Assembly (NCBI GenBank): GCA_030704615.1
Contig: CM060733.1
Coordinates: forward strand, 68,386,001 to 68,450,000
Source of the DNA: Takakia lepidozioides
Taxonomy: Eukaryota; Streptophyta; Takakiopsida; Takakiales; Takakiaceae
Length of the DNA stretch: 64,000 nt
Direction of reading: 5' to 3'
Under the pieces are notes generated by a model. The model saw only the letters and a list, made by a program, of their open reading frames with translations, searched no databases and was not told the DNA's origin. The position numbers and the translations under genes are program-made. Each line of letters opens with the position of its first letter. The stretch's first letter is position 1. Shown here piece after piece: positions 45,000 to 55,814 of this stretch.

Positions 45000-46149
45000 G
45001 TAGATATTCGCTTGATGTACTTTGTATACATTAACCGATTAACCGATTGATGGGTATCTTTCTTCTTGTTGCTCATCTTTTGTTGCTCATCTTTAATAAA
45101 GCAAAGTTTCAAAGCAAACAAAAATCATTTGGATGGGCAACCATCCGTTGGCCCCTTGAATGAATTTTGATTTATCTCATATTTATCCGGGACATGTCGG
45201 ATGGTATGCAGAACATACTTGCAAAGTTTCAAAGCAAAAAAAAACCATTTGGATGGGCGACGATTCGATCGTCCTTTGAATGAATTTCGATTGATGTCAT
45301 ATTTGTCTGCGACCTATCAGATGGTATACTGAACATACTAGCAAAGTTTGAAAGTAAACAAAAATCATTTGGATGGTCAACTGTTCGTTCGCCCTTTGAA
45401 TGGACATGTACGTGTTATGGAGACGGAAAGCCGTGTTTTGCCTGCACATGAATGTTTTTTAACTCCATTTTTCAACCATATGCTTAATGACATCATATGC
45501 AATGTGCGTGCATAATTTGGGAGTGAACAAAAGTCACCTGTACCCAAAACCATATTTTCTGCCCTCATTTGCACTCCAAAGTTGATTTGAATTCAACTTC
45601 ATGCACTCTTCATAGAGAGTTCTGCAATAGTGACCCAAGAAAACACATATTATTTTATTATTTATTTATTTATTTTTGTTTGGTCCGAAACTTTGCATAG
45701 ATGTAGTATTGTGGGGGTTTGAATTCACAAAAAAAAAATTGAGGCAAAACAAAAATCATTATGTAGCAAATATCTGCAATCATAGTCATTATGTATTTAA
45801 AATTCATTAAAATTCGATTTAATTCAAAATTGGTTGAGGGGTGAGTGTGTCGTTGGGGAGACAAATGTTTTTTTTTTTGTGCGACACATATATTCAAGCA
45901 TATGCGAGCAAAAGTTAAGCTTGAACCACATCCGTTCATGGATGCAATAGCCGTTCACCCATGACAGGATTTTTTAAAAAATGAACAAAATTGGAAGACA
46001 GGGTGAACTTGTCCTTGGGGGGCAAATAATTTTGTTTTGTTTTGAAAGGGAAGACTCCGGTCAAAGCCGGCATAACTAAGAGTCACTTCGCCTTGCTACT
46101 ACTGCCACTTTTCAGAGGTGGGCCCTGTAATAAAGGAAAGTTTCAAAGT
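45000..46149. repeat. repeat unit copy A (~1 kb) downstream of the CACTA gene
   Basis: Contains three ~120-bp sub-repeats marked by CAAAGTTTCAAAGCAAACAA...ATCATTTGGATGG (about 45102, 45220, 45341), then an AT-rich tail with TTTATT runs. The same unit recurs at 46730-47806 and 49237-50240. The sub-repeats could be CACTA subterminal repeats; no terminal CACTA motif was confirmed. No gene. Confidence 0.7.
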
Positions 46150-46154
46150 TTCAA

Positions 46155-46729
46155 TGTCGCGGCTCTTTGCCTTGAGGGCGGGGGGTCAGTGGCAGCAGTA
46201 GGGAAGGGGGCTGAAGCACCCTTGAGTCCCAAAGGCACTCAAGGAGGCAGATGCGCTCACTAGGTGGACTAGCCCCGCAAACCGGGTTGCGGTGAGGGCT
46301 CTACGTGGGGTGGTGGACGTAGCTTAAGGAGTCGTAGTGGGGGTGGATTAGGACTCACCACTACACAGGGCTGAGGCCTTGTAGTGGGAGCGTGGGGAGT
46401 CTTGTAGGGGCTCACCGCGGTCCATTGGGGCCGTGGTGGGTTTCACTGCGACTCATCACAGGGTCTTGGTGGTGGTTCACCATAAAAGGATTGGGCTGTT
46501 TGTGAGACCCCCGCTGACACCTACAGAAGTATATACAGGGAGTGCTAACCCCGAGAACGGTGCAAGCCCGTTATGTGACCAAAAGCTAGAGATTAAACAA
46601 GCAATCTGGAAAGCGACTAAGGTCTGGGGAGCTATTCCGGACTGGGCGGCTAGTTTGGGAGTTAGGCACGCGCACCAAAGCGAGTAACTATGACCTCCCG
46701 GGGAGTTTACGAAAATGAGGTGTGTGACA
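46155..46729 (+). mobile_element. diverged R1-type solo LTR with target-site duplication
   Basis: Begins TGTCGCGGCTCTTTGCC and ends GTGTGACA, 575 bp. It is flanked by TTCAA at 46150-46154 and 46730-46734, a clean 5-bp duplication. It lacks parts of the central LTR seen in R1. Confidence 0.9.
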
Positions 46730-47806
46730 TTCAAAACAAACAAAAATCATTTGGATGGGCAACCATCCGTTGGCCCAGTGAATGAATTTCGATTGATCTC
46801 GTATTTGTCTGGGACATGTCAGATGGTATGCAAAACATACTTGCAAAGTTTTAAAGCAAACAAGAATCATTTGGATGGGCGACGATTCGATTGCCCTTTG
46901 AATGAATTTTGATTGATGTCATATTTGTCTGCAACCTGTCAGATGGCATACTGAACATACTGGCAAAGTTTGAAAGTAAACAAAAATCATTTGGATGGTC
47001 AACTGTTCGTTTGCCCTTTGAATGTTGTGGAGACGGAAAGCTGCGATTCGCCTGCACATGAATTTTTTTAATTCCATTTTTCAACCATATGCTTTATGAC
47101 AACATACGCAATGTGCGTGTAGCATTTGGGAGTGAACAAAAGTCACCTGTACCCAAAACCATATTTTTTGCCCTCATTTACACTCCAAAGTTGATTTGAA
47201 TTCAACTTCATGCACTCTTCATAGAGAGTTCTGCAATAGTGACCCAGGAATTTTTTATTTTTTTATTTTTTATTTTTCATTTTTGTTTGGTCCGAAATTT
47301 TGCATGGATGTAGTATTGGAGGGTTTGAATTCACAAAGAAAAAAGAAAAAAGACCAAAAAAACCAAAAATAAAACCAAAAATAAAATCATTATATAGCAA
47401 ATATCTGTAATCATAGTCATTCTAAATCCAATTATGTATTTAAAATTCATTAAAATTCGATTTAATTCAATTGGTTGAGAGGTGAGTGCGTCGTTGGGGA
47501 GGTAAATGTTTTTTTTTTCTATTGAATCTTTGCACATATGTGACACATATATTCAAGCATATGCGGGCAAAAGTTGAGCTTGAACCACATCCGTTCATGG
47601 GTGCAATAGCTGTTCACCCATGAGAGGATTTTTTCTTTAAATGAACAAAATTGGAAGATATGGTGAACGTGTCCTTGGGGGACAAATGATTTTGTTTTGT
47701 TTTGAGAGAGAGGACTCCGGTCAAAGCCGGCATAACTAAGAGCCACTTCGCCTTGCTACTACTGCCCCTTTTTAGGGGTGGGCCTTGTAATAAAGGAAAG
47801 TTTCAA
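46730..47806. repeat. repeat unit copy B (~1.08 kb)
   Basis: Same content as copy A: sub-repeats at about 46731, 46842 and 46962, then the AT-rich tail ending GGAAAGTTTCAA. No gene. Confidence 0.75.
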
Positions 47807-49236
47807 TGTCGTGGCTCTTTGCCTTGAGGGCGGGGAGTCGGGACACAAGAGGGGTTGCCCCTGTGGTGGGGGCAATGGCAGCAGTAGGGAAGGGGGTTGA
47901 AGCACCCTTGAGTGCCTTTGCAGATGCGCTCACTAGGTAGAGCCCGGCCGCAAACCTGTTTGCGGTGGGGGCTCCACGTGGGGTGGTGATAGCTTAGGGA
48001 GTCGTAGTGGGGGTGGTTTAGGACTCACCACTGCACGGGGCCAAGGCCCTGTGGTGGGAGTCGGGGGAGTCTTGGAGCTCACCACGGTCCATTGGGGCCA
48101 TAGTGGATGGGCCAAGACTCACCACGACTCATCACAGGGAGGCTTCCCACGAAGCCTGAATGCAATGACGAGTACCTTCAATGATCTGAATAGAAACCAT
48201 TATCTTGAGCTTTATGCCTGATTTGTGGAGGGGTATCTTTGCCCCCCCCCAATCCCTGAAAACATCGATAACATCTTGATGCCATCAAGGTTGAGTGGCC
48301 GTAGCACTGAGGAGTGAGATGCAACTGTGTATACAGAGAAGTTGTTCCCCAACGCTGCAAATCGTGCACTAGAATTGAAGTTTGCCCGCATGTGATCCTA
48401 TCAAATCCTAAACATGTCTGATCACAGTGAAAGATTAAAATGGTACAATGTTAGTTCAATGGACGGGGCACGTACCTCAATCACGTTCTCTGAGATGGGT
48501 GTAGGAATGTTGGGAATTGTCCACACCAGATTCCACCTTCTGCACCACATCATGATTTCTTTTTGTGGATCAGGGTATTTCACGCGATACAACCGCGATC
48601 AACCCATACAAGGTTCTTTCATTTTGTACCTTACCTGTGCCACGTCTTCCACTCCGTAGAATTTACAACATTTCGTCATTTGAACTTTCGGACACCTCCA
48701 TCTAGTCAACTTGCAGCAAACTATGTCTGCCCTGCCCCCATAAACTCACGAACGATTAAGATAACCCGTATTGAGAACTTGAAAAAAACAGTGAAGTGCT
48801 TTCCCTCCAGCCCAATGTGGATGACGTGGTTGTTTTCAGAGAGATTATTACAAGGACTTCCCCCCAACAATCAAATTGATCCCATTGTACTTCCTAGCAA
48901 GGTTGAATAAATCTCTGGTACTCAAGAACACTAGTTTGCTTGCTTGCTTCCCACCAAACCTGAATGCAACGACGGGTATTTTCAATGATCTGAATAGAGA
49001 CCACTATCTTGAGCTTTATGCTTGATTTGTGGAGGGCTATCTGATCCCCCCCCCCCCCCCCCCCAATCCCTGAAAATAGCGATAGCACCTTGATGCCATC
49101 TGGGTTGCGTGGTCATGATACCTCTAGTCACTTGTTCTCTCCCATTATGCCCCGGCGGCTAGTTTGGGAGTTAGGTGCGCGACCAAAGCGAGTAACTATG
49201 ACCTCGCGGGAGTTTACGGAAGTGAAGTGCGCGACA
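47807..49236 (+). mobile_element. second diverged R1-type LTR, interrupted
   Basis: LTR start TGTCGTGGCTC at 47807 and LTR end GCGCGACA at 49236, flanked by TTCAA at 47802-47806 and 49237-49241. The middle (about 48141-49149) is replaced by unrelated sequence. It has the same target words and same surrounding unit as the copy at 46155, so the unit plus LTR was probably duplicated together. Confidence 0.8.
48142..49112. mobile_element. insert with ~165-bp terminal direct repeats
   Basis: 48142-48300 and 48946-49112 are direct repeats (CCTGAATGCAA, CAATGATCTGAATAGA, GAGCTTTATG, CAATCCCTGAAAA) flanking about 645 bp. The layout resembles a small non-autonomous terminal-repeat element, but clear TG...CA ends, PBS and target duplication were not found. 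The second repeat contains an 18-base C run (about 49047-49064). Confidence 0.45.
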
Positions 49237-49768
49237 TTCAAAGTAAACAAAAAACATTTGGATGGGCAACCATCCGTTGGCCCATTGAATGAATTTCGAT
49301 TGATCTCATATTTGTATGGGACATGTCGGATGGTATGCAAAACATACTTGCAAAGTTTCAAAGCAAACAAGAATCATTTGGATGGGCGACGATTCGATCG
49401 CCCTTTGAATGAATTCCGTTCGATGTCATATTTGTTTGTGACCTGTCAGATGGCATACTGAACATATTGGCAAAGTTTGAAAGTAAACAAAAATCATTTG
49501 GATGGTCAACTGTTTGTTCCCCCTTTGAATGAACATCTACGTGTTATGGAGATGGAAAGCTGCGTTTCGCCTGCACATGCATTTTTCTTAACTCCATTGT
49601 TCAACCATATGCTTAATGACAGCATACGCAATGTACTTGCAAAATTTGGGAGTGAACAAAAGTCATATGCACCCAAAACCATATTTTCTGCCCTCATTTG
49701 CACTCCAAAGTTGATTTGAATTCAACTTCATGCACTCTTCATAAAGAGTTCTGCAATAGTGACCCAAG

Positions 49769-49800
<32 letters not shown>

Positions 49801-50240
49801 TTTGGTTTGGTCTGAAATTTTGCATGGATGTAGTATTGTGGGGTTTGAATTAACAGATCAAAATTGAGCAAAAACAAAAATCATTATGTAGCAAATATCT
49901 GCAATCATAGTCATTCTAAATCCAATTATGTATTTAAAATTAATTAAAATTCGATTTAATTCAAAATTGGTTGAGGGGTGAGTGCGTCGTTGGGGAGGAA
50001 AATGTTTTTTTTTTTCTATTGAATCTTTGCACATGTGTGACACATATATTCTAGCATATGCGGGCAAAAGTTGAGCTTGAACCACATCCGTTCATGGGTG
50101 CAATAGCCGTTCACCCATTAGAAGAGTTTTTTTTACAATGAACAAAATTGGAAGACAGGGTGAACGTGTCCTTGGGGGGCAAATGATTTTGTTTTGTTTT
50201 GAGAGAGAAGACTCCGGTCGAAGCCGGCATAACTAACAGC
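49237..50240. repeat. repeat unit copy C (~1 kb)
   Basis: Third copy of the 45.1-46.1 kb unit with sub-repeats at about 49240, 49349 and 49470. A stray extra sub-repeat is at 50278-50345. No gene. Confidence 0.75.
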
Positions 50241-50830
50241 CACTTCGCCTTGGATGGCATGTCGGATGGTATGCAAAACATACTTGCAAAGTTTCAAAGC
50301 AAACAAGAATCATTTGGATTGGCGACGATTTGATCGCCCTTTGATAATATGATGATTGATTTGATGTTTGATGTTTGGTTTGATGATTCTTGATTGATGA
50401 TTTTGATTGTTATTGTTGATTATTGATTATTGATTATTGATTGTTTTTTGTTTTTTGTTTTTTGAAATCTTGATATTTTATTATGTGAAGGGAAAAAATA
50501 AAACCTTGTGGGGCCATAAGGCAAACACACCTGACGGTGAGGGACAAACCCAGAGTACTTTTAACGGAGAGAAATCCATCCAAGAGGATGAGGTGGAATG
50601 CTACGATTAAAAACAACAGCTAGGAGAGGGCCAAGAGTGAATTTAGTGCTCACGAGATGCGAGCTCCAAATGAGGGCAAGGGTATGCCAACTAGCCCTAC
50701 AGATTACTACCACTGCGATCAATGAAAAGAGCATCCTATAAGTGAACTGGCAGTTTAGAACAAGGAAGCCAGGATCCTGGGGGTGCACTCCTCATTAAAT
50801 GTACCAGCCACGTGCGTGCATAGGAGGGGG
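50241..50830. other. low-complexity and unassigned sequence
   Basis: 50350-50465 is simple TTGATGATT/TTGATTATTG and TTTTTTG repeat. The remainder shows no gene. Confidence 0.5.
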
Positions 50831-50885
50831 TATTTTAAACCCCCCCATGTACAACATTATACATACAGAGGGGGGTTTAAAACAC
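50831..50885. repeat. hairpin-forming inverted repeat
   Basis: TTTTAAACCCCCC and GGGGGGTTTAAAA arms around a ~22-base AT-rich loop. A related GGAGGGGGTT word is at 50903 and at 54153. Confidence 0.7.
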
Positions 50886-50921
50886 CTTAAATATAATTTT
50901 ACAGGAGGGGGTTGTTGAGTT

Positions 50922-51030
50922 TTAAGGGGTAGTGTAGTGGTAAGAGCAGTGTTTAGGCCGCGATGCACCGCGGGATCAAATCGCGGGATCATCCTTTTGT
51001 TTGTTTGTTTGTTTTTTTTTTTTTTTCTAT
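50922..51030 (+). mobile_element. tRNA-derived SINE-like sequence
   Basis: An A-box-like stretch TAGTGTAGTGGTAAGAGC (about 50930-50947) is followed about 25 bp later by a B-box-like GGATCAAATC (50973-50982) and a T-rich tail (TTTGTTTG repeats then T run, 50995-51026). The spacing fits an RNA polymerase III internal promoter. No target-site duplication checked; tentative. Confidence 0.4.
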
Positions 51031-51176
51031 CCGCGATCTTTCTCCCCTTCCCTCCGCGGCTTTCTCTTTTCCCTCTCCTCCTCTTATCTCCTCTCCACTC
51101 CTCTCCCGCGTTCGCCTTCCCTCCCGTGGCTTTCTCTTTTCCCTCCTCTCCTCTCCCCTCCTCTCCACAGGGCATG

Positions 51177-52530
51177 GTATTCTTCCTGATGTTTACAAGG
51201 TTTAGGGGAGAGTGAGCTTGGTCTTAGCAGGCCATTTTGTGGTGGTTTCTCAAAGACCAATCCGACATTACCTGACTACAGACACCAGCAGCACACCGAA
51301 GCGATCCTTTTGGGTTGATAGGAGGGCAAATCCTCCATGGGTCATGACACAAGGTCAAGAACAATGTGATGAGGGAACCTTCTTCTTTGACCTATTTCAG
51401 CCTGTCTTGTCCTCTCATCAGAGTCGGCCCTGAATTTGCAGCACTGAGCAGACCTGGCATGAGTTTTTAGAAGATTGACAATGGTGGGACAACTGCAATC
51501 GCAAGGTGTGGCATTTTCTTAAGGTACGATGTGAAGAATTTTTTCCATCCTGCTATTGCGGGCTCTTGCCTCCTATTAGTACCTGATTTGGTATTCTTCC
51601 AGATGTTTATAAGGTTCTTGGGAGAGTCAGCTTGGTCTTAGCAGGTCGTGCTCAGCTGGACCGTGGTGGTTCTCACTAACCAATCCATCGTTACCTGACT
51701 ACAGACACAAGTAGGCACACACAAGAGGTCCTCTTTTGAGTCAGTCCAAACCAAGAAGTGGTCAGAGGTACCAATATCAGTTCTGTCGATCAACACATTG
51801 GCACACCGGGGGAACAAATTTTTGTCCATTATGATATAGTCCACAATGGAACGTTCCCCAGTTTGGGATTTCTCACGAGTCCACTGCACTTGGTCACCTT
51901 TTGTCCTGTTATTCAAGGTCAAAAGATGAAGCTCTTCCAGACAGTTAATTAACCGTCTGCCATTAGAATTCAGCTCGTCTTCACCAGAAGGCCCAGTGAT
52001 ATCGTCCTGATGGAGCCCTTTGCCCACCCGGGCATTGAAGTCACCCAATAGCACCACCTGACCTTTGGCAAGGAACGAAGCACAGTCCAGTTTTAATTCT
52101 TCGAAGGCTTTGTCTGCGTCAGCACTAAGGGTCCCCTCTGTGGGCATGTAAACACAACCCACAAAGAGGTCTTTTGTACTCAAGCCGCCCTTCAGATTCA
52201 GTTTTAGCCAGATACTATGCTCGTACCTCAAACCCTTGTTGATAATTTCACAATTGTCAAACAAGAAATCACGGACAAAGAATCCAGCCCCTTTTTGACT
52301 GCGTTTGGCAGAGGCTGCCTTGAGAGTACACATCTTACCTGCCCATTTATAACCATTGACATCTCCAACCAGTTTATCCGACGTTTCCCATGTTTCTGCT
52401 CAGCACAGATATGAATATCATTAGTCCGAAGAACTTGTCCCACTTCGAGTTGTTTTCTTTGGTTGGTCAACCCTGAGAAGTTGAAAGTGGCCAGCCGCAA
52501 GCCAGCCCTTTGCATGTGAATTGTTTGTCG
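51177..52530 (-). pseudogene. LINE endonuclease (APE-type) fragment
   Basis: Non-LTR retrotransposon ORF2 N-terminus, read right to left: LRLATFNFSGLTNQRKQLEV (about 52500), ADIHICAEQ-like NDIHICAEQKHG, a frame change near 52330, GAGFFVRDFLFDN, VGCVYMPTEG, QVVLLGDFNARVG, SIVDYIIMDKNLF and GTSDHFLVW (about 51765). GDFN and SDHF are conserved endonuclease motifs. The end of this piece is repeated: 51590-51722 resembles 51177-51293 in direct orientation. No RT domain follows. Confidence 0.8.
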
Positions 52531-52589
52531 TCTAGGTAGCTTGTGATTGCTCCTGGACGGCCAACCGTTCTGCAAAGGGGGGACAGTTA

Positions 52590-53611
52590 CCCCATGGATT
52601 CATAGCATCAAACCGATTAGAAACTCTCAAGTTGAAGTCCTTGCGTCACATTATCCAAAGTGGATTCACGCCAAATGTTTTTCTACTCAACACCCTTGTC
52701 AACCTGTATGTTATGTGCGGGAGCATCATTGATGCTCACCAAGTGTTCAACAGAATGCCTCAACGATCTTTGATCACGTGGAATATAATGTTGGCAGGAT
52801 GCAATGCGCGTCCAAGCCTGCGAGCTCTGGAAAATGGGAAAAAGGTCCATGGTGACATTGTCAAAGCTGGAATTGTACCAGATGTCATTCTGAACACTCC
52901 CCTGGTGGACATGTATGCCAAATGTGGGCATTAAGGATGCAAAGGGAGTTTCCATGGCTGAACGAGATGTGGTGTCGTGGAGTGCGATGCTTGCAGGGTA
53001 TGCACAGCAGGCACGTGGTATGGAGGCTTTGGAGACCTATGATCAAATGATGGGGGAAGGGGTGAAGCCCGACCACATCACATTTGTGTATATTTGCAAT
53101 GCGTGTGCAAGCCTGTCAGCTCTGGAAAAGGGCAAAGAGGTCCATGGCGACATTGTCAGTTTTGCAATTGTATCAAATATCATTCTAAACAATACCCTCG
53201 TGGACATGTATGAAGGGAGTGTTCAACGGTATGGCTGAACGAGATGTGCTGTCGTGGAGTGCGATGATTGCAGGATATGCACAGCAAGGGCGCGGGATGG
53301 AGGCTTTGGAGACCTATGAGCAAATGATGTGCAAAGGGGTGAAGCCTGCGCTTTGCATTGCATGATGTTGAGGAAGAGCTTAAAGAATCGTCTCTTTGCC
53401 ACCACAATGAGAAGCTGGCCATTGTTTTTGGGCTTATCAACACACCCTCTGGGATGTCTTTGAGGATCACCAGGAATCTTCGGATGTGTGGTGATTGCCA
53501 CACAGCCACCAAATTCATCTCAAAGATAGCTAAGCAAGAGATTGTTGTACGGGATGCAAACCGCTTTCACCACTTCCAAAATGGTGTTTGTTCTTGTGGG
53601 GAGTATTGGTG
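52590..53611 (+). pseudogene. PPR protein pseudogene with DYW-type C-terminus
   Basis: Plant organellar RNA-editing-type protein. Visible PPR repeats: TPNVFLLNTLVNLYVMCGSI, FNRMPQRSLITWN, KVHGDIVKAGIVPDVILNTP with LVDMYAKCG, DVVSWSAMLAGYAQQARGME, KPDHITFV and ACASLSALEKGKEVHGDI. The C-terminal E/DYW region has [26 protein letters not shown] and CSCGEYW, keeping the zinc/catalytic residues HxE and CxxC and ending EYW in place of DYW. Stops and deletions lie at about 52932, 53236 and 53360, and the protein is far too short. It abuts a LINE fragment on the other strand, so it may be an old gene or a retrocopy. Confidence 0.8.
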
Positions 53612-54188
53612 AAATGAAATGCTTGTCACCTAATTGAATGTATTGAACTCTATCAGCTTCAGGTTGGACTCCAACAGTGGCAGCAAAGGTGCACGAAATC
53701 TCTTTTTGGAGAGGAATTCTCAACAGTAGGTTTTGAACATAATTGGACCTTGCAAAGGTTGAAACTGTAGAAGTTTAGAAACTGTCCTAGTTGATGAACA
53801 GAGGTGCAGTGACTAGGTCTCGATGGTCTTCAAGAGGATCACTCTTTGATGAAAATACCCATATCAGAAAATGGAAACTTTCTTCAGGCCTCTTGCACAT
53901 CGAGCATTGACAATGTCCCTTTCCTCTCTACATCTGAATATTGTTCAAAGTGAGATTCCACAGCAAGTTTTATCAAGGGCAAACAATTTTTTTAATTAAT
54001 TTATTAGATTTTATTCGATTTTAAATGAAGAAACTTGATATAATATAAAAACATACATATACATATTTGAGGGTATTTTTTAATTATTGAAAAGGAAAAT
54101 ATACATACATAAGGGGGTACTTTTTAAAAATTACAAATTTCTATATATTTACAGGAGGGGGTTTTATAATCTTCAAAATGTATGTACA
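53612..54188. other. no gene; AT-rich stretch
   Basis: Low coding signal; 53980-54180 is strongly AT-rich with TATACATACAT words. GTACA at 54184-54188 is the left flank of element B. Confidence 0.4.
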
Positions 54189-55206
54189 TGTTAGAGGGCT
54201 GCTTGGGACTTAGACACTTTTACGGGATCTGTGGGGTACCCTTAATTTTTACACAGACTGAGACCAACAGGAGCCTTAGGGGTGACAACAACAGGCTTTA
54301 GGGGGGGAGATACACAGCCCGATACAGTCCATCACAGCCAGCCACAGCTTCGCACAGCCAACACAGCCCGTCACAGTCAGACACAGCCGTCACTGCTTCG
54401 CACAGCCAACACAGCTCGACACAGCCGGCCACAGCTTTGCACAGTCAACACAGCCCGACACAGCCGGCCACATCTTCGCACAGCCAACACAGCCCGACAC
54501 AGTCGCCACAGCCCTACACAGCCCGACACAGCCCGCCACAGCCAGTCACAGCTCGGCACAGCTGGGGGACAGTTATCATTGGCAGGGAACGACTGTGGGG
54601 GAACGACATCTCAAAAAAGAACGTGTACTACAGGGATGACGGTTAGTTAGGAAAGCGGTTAGAACAACTTGTAGGTAGATAAAGCGAAGAGCGGGGACGT
54701 CTGGGGATCACTTCTGGGTGGGGGGACTTCTGGTATCACGGCTTGGAAATAAAGGGGAGAGCGCATCTCTGAGTGGAAAGATGAAGAGCACGGAGTAGAA
54801 GAAGAGACGATCTGTTGATACTTGATGAATGCAAGCTGTAGAATTGTAATGTAGAGTAGATTAGAGACACCATGGCTTCAGCCTGATACTCGATAGATAT
54901 TAATCTGATACATACTTCATACTCACACCGTGTAGAGAGATACGAGTGAAGCTGTGGAATGAATGCCTGAGTAGTTGGAACATGGTAGATTGCAGAAGTA
55001 ATCTGATACTTAATCATAGATAGTAAGGTAAATTGCTAATATGAATGCGAGAAGGAATACAAATAGGAAGCACCCCCATGATACACTAGTTTTAGGTCAT
55101 GACTGATTGTTCTGAGCGGGCTGAGTACTTAGAGATTTCCAACTCTTCTATCTTGGAGTTTCCACCTCGGATAGCTAAGGGATGGGTGAGTAAAAGCCGC
55201 TCGACA
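54189..55206 (+). repeat. 5' LTR of element B
   Basis: 1018 bp, TGTTAGAGGGC...CGCTCGACA. Contains a CACAG-type ~10-bp tandem tract at about 54310-54560, shorter and more irregular than in the element A LTR. Confidence 0.9.
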
Positions 55207-55794
55207 TTTGGCGACCATACTAGGGAACTGGGTCATGAACAACCAGATGTGACAGGCATCTGGTGGGATCATGGTGGTTGGAGAATTAAAGAATTTGATG
55301 TGAATCAAATTCCCTGTGAAACTGAGAAGGAAAGATTGTCCAAACGATTCTTTCAGAGGTTCTTGGAATTGCCAGACGGTTGTAAAGAAAACATTCTTAA
55401 AAGAGTGCATGATGCTGACCCTGAATGGGGTCTGGAGAAAGGAGTGATAAAGATTTATCAGGTGGCCTGTAGAGGAAGAGCACGTTGGTTACCAACACTG
55501 GTTTATGTGATAGCATTGCTATCCATTAAGCGAGTAGAGTTTGAAGGCTGGGAGGAAATGAAGGTGAATGTTTATACTCATATGCATGAAGAGCTTGTAC
55601 AGGTAAAGAATTGGATTCCAAAGGATATTTTGTGGATCAAACTCACACCAAGAACAACTTTCCAGACTTGTTTGCCATATGGTTATATGATAATGGAGAC
55701 TTCTAATATAGCCAAGGGTGCATTGAAGCTTGAAAGAAACCCAGGCATATACGAGAGATACTACAGAAGAGAGTTTTGGTTACTGCCACATTAA
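55099..55794 (+). CDS. leader ORF of element B, starting inside the LTR
   Basis: 231 codons, open from an ATG in the LTR (55099) across the PBS into the internal region, ending CCACATTAA before gag. No known domain; the sequence is Trp/Lys/Glu-rich (GIWWDHGGWRIKEFD, QVACRGRARWLPTLVYV, WIPKDILWIKLTPRTTFQTC). It could be a separate pre-gag protein, as in some Tat-branch elements, or the gag N-terminus cut off by the stop at 55792. The same ATG and first ~35 codons exist in the element A 3' LTR (25728), showing the frame is built into the LTR. Confidence 0.5.
   Translation: MTDCSERAEYLEISNSSILEFPPRIAKGWVSKSRSTFGDHTRELGHEQPDVTGIWWDHGGWRIKEFDVNQIPCETEKERLSKRFFQRFLELPDGCKENILKRVHDADPEWGLEKGVIKIYQVACRGRARWLPTLVYVIALLSIKRVEFEGWEEMKVNVYTHMHEELVQVKNWIPKDILWIKLTPRTTFQTCLPYGYMIMETSNIAKGALKLERNPGIYERYYRREFWLLPH
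55207..55229 (+). promoter_or_regulatory. primer-binding site region of element B
   Basis: TTTGGCGACC immediately after the LTR and GGGAACT a few bases on. The layout matches the Athila/Tat-type PBS (TGGCGCC..., Asp-tRNA type) better than the initiator-Met type used by R1. It deviates at the centre. Confidence 0.55.
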
Positions 55795-55814
55795 AGAAAT
55801 GAAAAACATGGGAC

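Noticed and set aside
50937-51215. Phe/Ser/Pro-rich ORFs at 50937-51215
   Set aside because: Low-complexity T/C-rich sequence downstream of the SINE-like promoter; not protein-coding.
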